From Micromonospora tarensis (GTDB lineage: Bacteria > Actinomycetota > Actinomycetes > Mycobacteriales > Micromonosporaceae): a stretch of DNA of 36,317 nucleotides. The stretch spans positions 1 through 36,317 of the forward strand of contig NZ_JAEVHL010000041.1 of NCBI RefSeq assembly GCF_016803395.1, read 5' to 3'. Shown here piece after piece: positions 17,670-24,713 of the stretch; the stretch's first letter is position 1, and each line of letters starts with the position of its first letter. Both the position numbers and the translations under genes were made by a program. The notes under the pieces are model-generated. The model had not been told where the DNA came from. It did no database searches and was given only the letters and a program-made list of their open reading frames with translations.

Positions 17670-18605
17670 GTGCGCGGTTCGAAGATCGTCGGCGCAGGTC
17701 ACCACCAACCTGCGAGAGTGCTGTCCAACCATGACCTCGCCACCATGGTGGAGACGAGCGACGAGTGGATCCGCAGCCGGGTCGGCATCCGGGAGCGGCG
17801 GATCGCCGGACCCGCCGACCCGCTCGACCTGATGGCGGCCGAAGCGGCGGCCGCCGCCCTCCGCAACGCGGGCGTGGCCGTCGAGACGGTCGATCTGGTG
17901 GTGGTGGCGACCTGCACGGCGGTCGACCGCAGCCCCAACATCGCCGCCCGGGTCGCGCGCCGGCTCGGCATGCCGTCACCTGCGACGATCGACATCAACG
18001 TCGCCTGTTCCGGGTTCACCCACGCGTTGGCCACGGCCGACGGTGCCGTCCGGCTCGGCTCGGCGACGAACGCGGTGGTGATCGGCGTGGAGCGGTTGAG
18101 TGACTTCACCGACTGGACCGACCGGACGACCTGCGTGCTGATCGGTGACGGAGCTGGCGCGGTGGTGCTGACCGCCGCCGAGCAGCCCGAGATCAGCCCG
18201 GTGGTGTGGGGCTCCTTCCCCGACCTGGGCGAGGCCGTGGTGATCGAGGGTGGTGGCAAGTTCACCCAGGCGGGGCAGACCGTCTACCGGTGGGCCACCA
18301 CCAGGCTGCCGGACATCGCCCGGCAGATCTGCGCCGCCGCCGACATAACCCCCGACGATCTCGGCGGCATCGTCCTGCACCAGGCCAACCTGCGCATCAT
18401 CGAGCCGGTCGCCGAGCGGATCGGGGCGACGAAGGCCGTCGTTGCCCGCGACGTCATCGAATCGGGCAACACCTCGGCGGCGAGCATCCCGATCGCGCTG
18501 TCCAAACTGCTCGAACGGGGAGAGCTTCAGCCCGGTGCGCCGGTGCTGCTGCTGGGCTTCGGTGGCGGACTGTCGTACGCCGGGCAGATCGTGCGCTGCC
18601 CGTGA
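17670..18605 (+). CDS. 3-oxoacyl-ACP synthase III (FabH-like)
   Basis: This 311-aa thiolase-fold enzyme has the FabH triad: C113 in 'INVACSGF', H237 in 'LHQANLRII' and N267 in 'SGNTSAAS'. 'TSDEWIRSRVGIRERR' and the terminal 'LLLGFGGGLSYAG' are also typical. FabH condenses acyl-CoA with malonyl-ACP to begin fatty-acid or polyketide chains. The GTG at 17670 has GGAGG five bases upstream; the longer frame from 17598 adds a hydrophobic stretch that is actually the operator region. It is divergent from TetR-plsC and shares three operator copies with it. Housekeeping fabH normally sits with fabD and acpP, so this lone copy is probably a specialised starter enzyme. Confidence 0.9.
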   Translation: MRGSKIVGAGHHQPARVLSNHDLATMVETSDEWIRSRVGIRERRIAGPADPLDLMAAEAAAAALRNAGVAVETVDLVVVATCTAVDRSPNIAARVARRLGMPSPATIDINVACSGFTHALATADGAVRLGSATNAVVIGVERLSDFTDWTDRTTCVLIGDGAGAVVLTAAEQPEISPVVWGSFPDLGEAVVIEGGGKFTQAGQTVYRWATTRLPDIARQICAAADITPDDLGGIVLHQANLRIIEPVAERIGATKAVVARDVIESGNTSAASIPIALSKLLERGELQPGAPVLLLGFGGGLSYAGQIVRCP

Positions 18606-18740
18606 CGAGCCACCGGGAAAGGCGCGGAGCGTGGCACCGGGGCGTCCGCCCGGTGGCTCCGCCGGTTGCCAGCGGATCTCCGCGGCGTTAGGTTGACACC
18701 TTATTGATGAGCGTCAACGTCGCAAGGTACGGGGGCCCGC

Positions 18741-20006
18741 ATGTCCACGCCTGTCACTCGCCGCACCGTCCTGACCGGTGGCGCCGGTGCCGCCATCGGC
18801 CTGGCGCTGCCCGGCCCCGCCGCCCATGCCGGTGACCACCACCCCACCAGCGTGAGCTTCACCCTCAACGCGACCACGCTCGACGGCGGTGAGCAGGTCA
18901 CCTCGGTCACCTTGGACACCGGCCGACTCGGGCCGATCGATCCCGCCGGGCTCACCCCCGGCACGTTCAGCGTGCACGCCAAGGCCACCAGCCCGATCCC
19001 GATCGCGCCCGGCGATCTGATCTTCAGCGAGTACGACCTGGACCGCACGGTGACCGAGGCCCGGCTCGACCGGCACGGAAACATCGTGCTGGAGCTGAGC
19101 CACGGCGAAGGTCAACTCGGCGGTGGCACCCTCGGCTACATCGTCAGCAGGGGCCGTAACGTCCAGCTGGACCTCGTCTACACCATCAGGCAGAACACCC
19201 CGCTCGTCCGGCGGCACGGCTCGCCGGTCACCATCACCCGCTTCGTGCAGGGCCGGCTGTCCAACCCCGAGGTGGACGCGTTCAGCCGGCACGTCTCGGG
19301 CTCGGGTCTGAAGTACCGGTTGTACTCCCCGAAGCGGTCGCCCCGGCACGGCCGGCAGCCGCTGATCCTCTGGCTGCACGGCGGCGGCGAGGGTGCCTCA
19401 CTGCCCGACGACTACTACGACAACGAGACCACGCTGCGCGCCAACCGCGGCGCGCTGGGTTTCGCCACCCCGGAGGCTCAACGGATCTTCTCCGGCGCGT
19501 ACGTCGTCGCTCCGCAGAGCACCTCCTTCTGGATGGAGGACGGGCCCCGCTTCGCCCCGCTGATCCGCGAGATCATCCAGGACCTGGTACGCCGCGAGCG
19601 CGTCGACCCCGACCGGATCTACGTGGCCGGTTGCAGCAACGGCGGCTACATGTCCCTGGAGATGACTGTCGCCTATCCCGACCTGTTCGCCGCGTCGGTG
19701 CCGATCTGCGGCGTCGTCGAGCCGCTCAGCGGGGAGGGGTCGCCGCTGATCACCGACGCGGAGTTGGCGAGCATCCACACCCCGACCTGGCTGGTCACCT
19801 CGCGCGACGACGACACCGTGCCGCCCGAGACCAACACGATCCACGCCCACGACCTCATCCCGGGATCACTGATCACCCTGTACGACCATGTCGTCTGGAA
19901 CGGCTACCAGTTCCCCGGTCACTGGTCCTGGATTTACGTGGCCCGCAACGACCCGAGCCACAACGGCACCCACATCTGGCAGTGGATGGCCCGCCGCCAC
20001 CGGTGA
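18741..20006 (+). CDS. Tat-exported esterase with N-terminal Ig-like domain
   Basis: This 421-aa secreted alpha/beta hydrolase has a twin-arginine signal (TRRTVLTGGAGAAIG) cleaved near residue 30. Residues 35-160 are a beta-rich domain like the Ig-like N-domain of EstA-type esterases ('GPIDPAGLTPGTFSVHAKA'). The catalytic domain has the oxyanion strand 'PLILWLHGGGEG', nucleophile S299 in 'GCSNGGYM', acid among D356-D358 in 'SRDDDTVP' and H407 or H411 in 'SHNGTHIW'. Relatives act on polyesters, acylated sugars or short esters outside the cell. The ATG has GGGGG near the right distance. Upstream, TTGACA at 18693-18698 may be a -35; TTGAC is also one half of an inverted repeat with GTCAA 15 bases further on. 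Confidence 0.87.
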   Translation: MSTPVTRRTVLTGGAGAAIGLALPGPAAHAGDHHPTSVSFTLNATTLDGGEQVTSVTLDTGRLGPIDPAGLTPGTFSVHAKATSPIPIAPGDLIFSEYDLDRTVTEARLDRHGNIVLELSHGEGQLGGGTLGYIVSRGRNVQLDLVYTIRQNTPLVRRHGSPVTITRFVQGRLSNPEVDAFSRHVSGSGLKYRLYSPKRSPRHGRQPLILWLHGGGEGASLPDDYYDNETTLRANRGALGFATPEAQRIFSGAYVVAPQSTSFWMEDGPRFAPLIREIIQDLVRRERVDPDRIYVAGCSNGGYMSLEMTVAYPDLFAASVPICGVVEPLSGEGSPLITDAELASIHTPTWLVTSRDDDTVPPETNTIHAHDLIPGSLITLYDHVVWNGYQFPGHWSWIYVARNDPSHNGTHIWQWMARRHR

Positions 20007-20046
20007 ACCGCCGTCCGGGCCGCTAAGGTACCCGGTGGCACAAACA

Positions 20047-20221
20047 TTGCGAGGTGCCCCACGCGAGTGGGGAGAATCGGGAAGCCGGTGTGAATCCGGC
20101 ACGGGCCCGCCGCGGTGACCGGGGAGCTGCCACCCACGCGTACCAGACGCAGCCACTGGCCCTGAGGGGCTGGGAAGGCGGGTGACCAGCGCAGATCCGG
20201 GAGTCCGAAGACCGGCCTCGC
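20047..20221 (+). promoter_or_regulatory. Cobalamin riboswitch (AdoCbl type)
   Basis: The RNA has the conserved order of a B12 riboswitch: 'GGGAAGCCGGTGTGAATCC' at about 20079, 'ACGGGCCCGCCGCGGTGACC' at 20101, the core 'GCCACTG', then 'TGGGAAGGCGGGTGA', and the B12 box 'GAGTCCGAAGACC' at 20201. It lies directly upstream of bluB. A short GC hairpin (GCCCC/GGGGC around 20228-20243) next to the bluB ribosome-binding site may be the expression platform, blocking translation when cobalamin is plentiful. Confidence 0.93.
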
Positions 20222-20264
20222 GTCATCGGCCCCGCCAGGGGCACGAGCGCAGCGGGAGCCTGCC

Positions 20265-20894
20265 TTGAACACCGGACTCTACGAGACCATCCACCGCCGC
20301 CGGGACGTACGTGCCCAGTTCACCGGGGCGCCGATCCCCGACGAGACGTTGCAGCGGATCCTCACGGCGGCGCACGCCGCGCCGAGCGTCGGTCTCTCCC
20401 AACCCTGGGACTTCATCCTGGTCCGCGATCCTGAGCTGCGGCAGGAGTTCCACCGGCACGTCGAGCGGGAGCGAGACACCTTCGCCGCCACACTCGACGG
20501 TGCGGCGGCGGAGCGCTTCGCCCGGATCAAGATCGATGGCGTACGCGAGTCGACCCTGTCGGTCGTGGTCACCTACGACCCCCAGCGGGGTGGGCCGGCA
20601 GTGCTCGGCCGGCACGCGATCGCCGACGCCGGCCTCTACTCGGTCTGCCTGGCGATCCAGAACCTGTGGCTGGCCGCGACCGCCGAGCACCTCGGGGTCG
20701 GTTGGGTCTCGTTCTACCGGGAGCCGTTCCTGCGCGACCTGCTCGGCATTCCGGCCACCGTCCGCCCGGTGGCGTGGCTCTGCCTCGGCCCGGTCACCCA
20801 TCTGGAGCAGACGCCGGACCTGGAGCGGCACGGCTGGCGTCAGCGACGCCCGGTGTCGTCGGCGATCCACCATGACCGTTGGACGACCGGGTGA
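20265..20894 (+). CDS. bluB: 5,6-dimethylbenzimidazole synthase BluB
   Basis: This 209-aa flavin-dependent enzyme of the nitroreductase fold converts reduced FMN and oxygen to 5,6-dimethylbenzimidazole, the lower ligand of vitamin B12. Family marks are 'IHRRRDVRAQF' (FMN phosphate contacts), 'AHAAPSVGLSQPWDF', 'VTYDPQRGG', 'LGRH', and 'GVGWVSFYREPFLRDLLGIP'. The start is TTG with GGGAG six bases before it. A cobalamin riboswitch occupies the leader, so expression falls when B12 is abundant; no other B12 gene is in the window. Confidence 0.94.
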   Translation: MNTGLYETIHRRRDVRAQFTGAPIPDETLQRILTAAHAAPSVGLSQPWDFILVRDPELRQEFHRHVERERDTFAATLDGAAAERFARIKIDGVRESTLSVVVTYDPQRGGPAVLGRHAIADAGLYSVCLAIQNLWLAATAEHLGVGWVSFYREPFLRDLLGIPATVRPVAWLCLGPVTHLEQTPDLERHGWRQRRPVSSAIHHDRWTTG

Positions 20895-20908
20895 CCGGGT
20901 TCGGCCGG

Positions 20909-21680
20909 TCACCGATCAGCGAAGTCGTCGATCAGCAGCTCTCGAATCTCGATGATGCCGGGCCAGTGCCGGGAGACCGGGTCGGTGCCGCGGCGTAGCC
21001 AGAGGGTCGTGCCGTCGGCGGCCGTCGCGGTCTCGATGACGTGGTCCGCGTCGGCCTCGATCCGGCCGGTCGCAACCGGGCCCAGGCCGAGCCGTTCCGC
21101 CTCGGTCCGCAGGTCGGCGCGGGTGACGTACAGCAGGGCGGCGCGCCCGGGTCCACGCTGAGCGCGGCGGGCTCGACCCGGGCCAGCCACGGCCCCAGGG
21201 CCTCCGCGCTCCCGGCGATCGTGGTCGCCGGCACGGCGACGAAGAGCCGGGCGACGACATCAGCCTCGGTCGCCCGATCTCCAGGGTGCGGTCGGGGGTG
21301 AGGGCAGCGCCGTGAGTCGCGCCCTCCCAGCCCAGCTCCTGGTCGGCCCGATTGATCACCAGGCGGGTGGCCGGCGGACCCGACGGGGGTACGTCGGTCT
21401 CGGCGTAGCGGACGTTTCGTGAGTAGCCGAAATCCTGCTCGCGCCAACCAAAGCGGTGCAGCAGCGGCTGCGCCATGGCGTGCATGGCGCGTTCCTCGTT
21501 CACGGCAACCCGGTAGCCCGACAGCAGCAGGTCAGCGCGTTCGACGTCGACGTCGATCCCGTCGGCGCCGATCTCATCGGCGAGCGGGGCGTAGCGGCGC
21601 AGGGTGTCGGCGGCGGTCGCGATGCCGCGTTCCAGCCTGAGCATCGCTTTCATCCTGAACGGCGGTCTGTCCTTCGCCAC
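20909..21680 (-). CDS. Hypothetical protein (two apparent frameshifts)
   Basis: The coding signal passes through three frames. Adding one G in each of two coding-strand GGG runs (plus-strand CCC at 21273-21275 and 21146-21148) gives one protein of 257 aa with joins 'LEIGATEADVV' and 'VDPGRAALLYV'. The GTG at 21680 has AGGAG five bases upstream. The protein is soluble; it opens 'MAKDRPPFRMKAML', has a helical first part, 'FGWREQDFGYSRNVRYAETD' in the middle and ends 'IIEIRELLIDDFADR'. I recognise no domain. It diverges from the quinone oxidoreductase and converges with bluB. The good reading of every piece argues for a live gene and base-calling error. Confidence 0.65.
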
Positions 21681-21789
21681 ACGTGCTCCTTTCGAGATGA
21701 CGGCTGCGAGCCGGGTTCGATTATCCGAGAACCGTTGCTGCTGTGACGCGACCGTCCGGGGAGATGTTGGCGTGCTCGGTCCGTCCCGG

Positions 21790-21820
21790 TTGACCTCAAC
21801 CAGACTTGAGGTTGCATGCT
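21790..21820 (+). promoter_or_regulatory. SoxR-type box within a 19-bp-spaced promoter
   Basis: CCTCAACCAGACTTGAGG (21794-21811) matches the SoxR site CCTCAAG-N4-CTTGAGG in all but one position. It lies between -35 TTGACC (21790-21795) and a weak -10 CATGCT (21815-21820), with the 19-bp spacer typical of MerR-family activators. The quinone oxidoreductase starts 40 bases downstream. No soxR gene is in the window. Confidence 0.8.
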
Positions 21821-21859
21821 CTCGGGATTCGCGTCGGCGGACGGTTGGGGGCAGGTGGT

Positions 21860-22812
21860 ATGCGAGTGGTCCAGGCGACCCGGTTCGGGGGTCCTGAGGT
21901 GCTGGTTCCAGGTCAGGCGCCGGACCCGGTGGCCGAGCCGGGCCAGGTCGTGGTCGACGTCGCGGTAGCGGGCATGACGTTCGTCGAGACGCAGATCCGG
22001 CGTGGCACCGACAGGTGGCACGAACGGCCGCGGCTGCCGTACGTGCCGGGCGGTCTGGTGGCCGGGCTCGTGAGCGCAGTCGGCCCGGAGGTGGATCCGG
22101 CGTGGCTGGCACTGGCGAGACCGGCGGTTTCGCCGAGCGGGCAGTGGCGCGGGTCGGTGAACTGTTCCCGGTGCCGGACGGCCTTGGCCTGCCGGAGGCC
22201 ACCGCTCTCTACAGCGACGGCAGCACCGCGCAGGGGCTGACCGAGCACGCCGAGATCCGCCCTGGTGACTGGGTTCTGGTGGAAGCGGCGGCAGGCGGCG
22301 TCGGTAGCCTGCTGGTGCAGCTCGCCCGAGTGGCGGGCGCACGGGTCATCGGAGCTGCTCGCGGGAGCCGGAAGCTCAATCTGGTCCGGAAGCTCGGTGC
22401 TGACGTGGTGGTCGACTACTCCGCACCAGGGTGGACGACGTTGGTACGCGAAGCGACCGGTGGTGTGGGGCCAGATGTGGTGTTCGACGGTGTCGGCGGC
22501 GAGATCGGGCGGGCCGCGTTCGAGGTGACGGCCCGCGGTGGCCGCTTCTCCGTACACGGCGCCTCCAGTGGTGAGGCCACGCTCGTCGACCCGGTGGAGG
22601 CGCACCTCAGAGGTGTGACGGTGATCGGCCTCGAACAGCTCTTTGGCTTCGGGCCACATGTGGTGCGGTGGGCGCAGCGGATGATGTCGCACGCCGCGGC
22701 GGGACTCGTCCGGCCGATCATCGGACAGACCTTCCCGTTGGAACATGCCGCCGACGCGCACGCCGCGGTTGAGAACCGCACCGCTCTGGGCAAGACCCTG
22801 CTGCTGATCTGA
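21860..22812 (+). CDS. Zinc-type quinone oxidoreductase (QOR), frameshifted
   Basis: An MDR-family NADPH:quinone oxidoreductase in two frames. The first (from ATG 21860, 'MRVVQATRFGGPEVL') covers the GroES-like domain to 'VDPAW'. The second resumes at 'AGTGETGGFAERAV' and runs through the nucleotide-binding motif 'VEAAAGGVGSLLVQLA' to 'ENRTALGKTLLLI'. Family members usually have about six more residues (an LGRRV-like strand) at the junction near 22106-22116, so about 3n+1 bases appear to be missing, not one alone. No zinc-binding Cys cluster is visible. A SoxR-type promoter lies upstream; redox-cycling compounds would then induce it. The gene is either broken here or mis-assembled. Confidence 0.8.
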
Positions 22813-22892
22813 ACTCCTGTCACCTGGGTCGCTGACCTGAGTGGTCGTCCCGCGCCGAGGCGTTCGCCACCGGTCGGAAGGTGGTTCCGACG

Positions 22893-22931
22893 CCTGAGCC
22901 GTGCCACCGGCAGGTGCCGGCACGGCTCAGG
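22893..22931. terminator. Bidirectional hairpin between convergent genes
   Basis: Perfect 13-base arms (CCTGAGCCGTGCC at 22893-22905 and complement at 22919-22931) around a 13-base loop. It lies 81 bases after the oxidoreductase stop and covers the stop codon of the converging 91-aa gene, so it can serve both. Confidence 0.65.
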
Positions 22932-23202
22932 TCGTCACCGGCGCACCGGAGCGCCTCGGTTGCCCGACCGCCGGGGCGGTTCGCCGTTGGATGCGTAACC
23001 CGGCCCTCATCACATACAGCTCGCGCTTGGCCTTCGCCAGCCCCCGCACGTCAAGCACGTATCCCGTGATCCACATCCAGTCGGTGTACGGGTCAACCTC
23101 GCCCACTGACACGACGCGCAGCGTCAGCTCCCGCTCCCCCGTGAACTGCACCGAGCACGCCGCCCCGACCAGCACGACGTCTCCCGGTCGGGGTGCGGTC
23201 AT
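22927..23202 (-). CDS. Hypothetical protein (91 aa)
   Basis: A small soluble protein: an SH3-like run of strands ('RPGDVVLVGAACSVQF', 'ELTLRVVSVGEV', 'WMWITGYVLDVRG') then a basic tail. Its start overlaps the stop of the 61-aa gene upstream (ATGA), so they form a unit. Similar small genes often accompany XRE-DUF5753/DUF397 pairs in Micromonosporaceae, from memory; no function is known. Confidence 0.65.
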   Translation of the reverse strand: MTAPRPGDVVLVGAACSVQFTGERELTLRVVSVGEVDPYTDWMWITGYVLDVRGLAKAKRELYVMRAGLRIQRRTAPAVGQPRRSGAPVTT

Positions 23203-23384
23203 CGGTCCTCACCTGGCCAGTGACCACGGTTGATCGGGACCTTGTGCCTGACCCGGCACGGCAGCTCATTCCCGCACGTGCAGACGTTCCGCCACTTGGT
23301 CCACGACCACGCCGGCCTATGCCTGCGGGCCAGGGTCATGGCTACTGCCGTCAAATACTCCGCGAAGGTAACGCGTCGAGTCAT
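23199..23384 (-). CDS. Small hypothetical protein with Cys pair (61 aa)
   Basis: A basic 61-aa protein with a helical start ('VTFAEYLTAVAMTLARRH') and a short 'CTCGNELPC' cluster that might bind metal, ending 'GHWPGEDR'. The stop overlaps the next start by four bases. It diverges from the AlpA-like gene across about 100 bases. Function unknown. Confidence 0.6.
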   Translation of the reverse strand: MTRRVTFAEYLTAVAMTLARRHRPAWSWTKWRNVCTCGNELPCRVRHKVPINRGHWPGEDR

Positions 23385-23473
23385 TCGCCCATGGCATCAT
23401 GCGAAGATGTACGAAGGCAACCCCCTAAGGAGTTGTATCACCCGGTAGGGCGTCGTGTAATACCCCAGGGTCA

Positions 23474-23479
23474 TAACGT
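23474..23479 (+). promoter_or_regulatory. -10 element for leaderless AlpA-like gene
   Basis: TAACGT lies six bases before the GTG at 23486; no Shine-Dalgarno sequence is present. Confidence 0.35.
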
Positions 23480-23485
23480 CGAAGT

Positions 23486-23677
23486 GTGGAGTTGCTTGGG
23501 CTGGATGAGATCCGCGACCTGCTTGGTGGGATCAGCAAGCAGCGCGCCACGATCATCGTGGGTCGCAAGGGTTTCCCTGACCCTCTTGCCACCTTGAGCA
23601 TGGGCCGCGTCTGGGATGGCAAGGCCGTGCGAGCTTGGATTGCCAAGAACCGCCCGGGCCCGACCGACGAGGGCTGA
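23486..23677 (+). CDS. AlpA/excisionase-like small DNA-binding protein (63 aa)
   Basis: A 63-aa winged-helix/MerR-like protein: 'LLGLDEIRDLLGGISKQRATIIVGRKGFPDP' (in two parts a helix-turn-helix then a wing) and 'GRVWDGKAVRAWIAKNRPG'. This is the pattern of AlpA-type regulators and excisionases that often travel with integrated elements, though no integrase is nearby. Its stop is followed directly, in the same frame, by the remains of an XRE regulator, so the two may have been joined by a rearrangement. Confidence 0.72.
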   Translation: MELLGLDEIRDLLGGISKQRATIIVGRKGFPDPLATLSMGRVWDGKAVRAWIAKNRPGPTDEG

Positions 23678-23764
23678 CCGGGCAGGACGTGGCCTGCCCA
23701 GCCGACCGACTCGCTGGAGTGGTCCACCCCGAAGATCTGGCGCATCGAGACAGGTGCCACCTCG

Positions 23765-24463
23765 ATGCGGTCGCTCGACGTAGAGGCGATGTGTAAGGTC
23801 TACCGAGCGTCACCAGAATTGACCGTGGCTCTCATGGGTCTCGCCAAGGAGACGAAGGGTCGCGGCTGGTGGCACTCCTACGGTGACGCCATCCCCGAGT
23901 GGTTCGAGTTGTACGTGGGGCTGGAGGCTGCTGCCGCTCGCCTCCGAACCTATGAAGCGCAACTTGTCCCCGGCCTGTTGCAGACCGAGGCGTACGGCAC
24001 CCGCGTTTACGAGGTAGCTCGCCCGGACATGACCCGCGAGGAAAGACAGCGTGGCGTAGCCGTGCGCCTCGGTCGACAAGGCGTCCTGACACGTCTCACT
24101 CCGCGTGCGCCGCAGCTTGACGTGCTGCTCGATGAGGCCGTCCTGCGGCGCGGTGTAGACGTAGAGCAACTACAGCACCTGGTCACGGTCAGTCGACAGC
24201 CAAACGTCTCGCTGCGGGTAATCCCGTTCGCCGTGGGTCTACACAGAGGCAACATGACCAGCGGCACGTTCACGATCCTTGACTTCGAAGGGGGAGCCGA
24301 GCCCTCGCTTGTCTACTCCGATGGTCTCACCGGGGCCCTGTACCTCGACAAGCCAGGTGAGGTCACAACATACGAGGAGGCGTGGGCCACGATGGAGAAG
24401 CTGGCGCTCGCCGAAGCACAGTCCCGCAAACTCATAGCATCGATCGCAGAGGAACAGGCATGA
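23765..24463 (+). CDS. DUF5753 (Scr1-type) regulator lacking its XRE domain
   Basis: This 232-aa frame is the ligand-like DUF5753 part of actinomycete XRE regulators: 'WFELYVGLEAAAARLRTYE', 'LVPGLLQTEAYGTRVY', 'LLDEAVLRRGV', 'VSLRVIPFAVGLHRG', 'SGTFTILDF'. Family members begin with an HTH of about 70 residues. Here only its end is left in frame before the first ATG: 'DSLEWSTPKIWRIETGATS' (23708-23764), then a stop at 23675-23677. The first DNA-binding helices are missing, so the gene is 5'-truncated and probably cannot bind DNA, or an assembly gap removed about 100 bases. Its stop overlaps the DUF397 start by four bases, the normal arrangement. Confidence 0.78.
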   Translation: MRSLDVEAMCKVYRASPELTVALMGLAKETKGRGWWHSYGDAIPEWFELYVGLEAAAARLRTYEAQLVPGLLQTEAYGTRVYEVARPDMTREERQRGVAVRLGRQGVLTRLTPRAPQLDVLLDEAVLRRGVDVEQLQHLVTVSRQPNVSLRVIPFAVGLHRGNMTSGTFTILDFEGGAEPSLVYSDGLTGALYLDKPGEVTTYEEAWATMEKLALAEAQSRKLIASIAEEQA

Positions 24464-24648
24464 CCACGCTCAGGTGGAAGAAGAGCACGCGCAGCAACGG
24501 CGGCGGCAACTGCGTAGAGGTTGCCAGACCGTCCCAGGTCGTCATGGTCAGAGACTCCAAGGATCACCAGGGACCGGTGCTGTCTTTCGACGCCGAGCAG
24601 TGGGTCGGCTTCGTGCAGGGCATCAGGGCTGGGGAGTTCGACGTCTGA
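24460..24648 (+). CDS. DUF397 domain protein
   Basis: A 62-aa protein with the DUF397 signature 'WKKSTRSNGGGNCVEVA' and 'VVMVRDSKDHQGPVLSF', ending 'WVGFVQGIRAGEFDV'. DUF397 proteins are encoded beside XRE-DUF5753 regulators throughout the actinomycetes and are linked to development (BldB/WhiJ-type systems) or toxin-antitoxin-like behaviour. The ATGA overlap with the DUF5753 gene fits a matched pair. Its regulator looks truncated here. Confidence 0.87.
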   Translation: MTTLRWKKSTRSNGGGNCVEVARPSQVVMVRDSKDHQGPVLSFDAEQWVGFVQGIRAGEFDV

Positions 24649-24656
24649 ACAAAGGT

Positions 24657-24691
24657 GCCGGGTGTGGTGACCACCAATGACCGCACCCGGC
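24657..24691. terminator. Hairpin between DUF397 and ThDP enzyme genes
   Basis: GCCGGGTG (24657-24664) pairs with CACCCGGC (24684-24691), with an inner GGTGACCACC dyad. It lies nine bases after the DUF397 stop and between convergent genes. Confidence 0.5.
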
Positions 24692-24713
24692 TATCGGCAG
24701 CATCCGTGGCTGC

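Noticed and set aside
23486..24648. An integrated mobile element around the AlpA-like gene
   Set aside because: No integrase, replication gene, tRNA target or direct-repeat ends are present; an AlpA-like protein alone is not enough.
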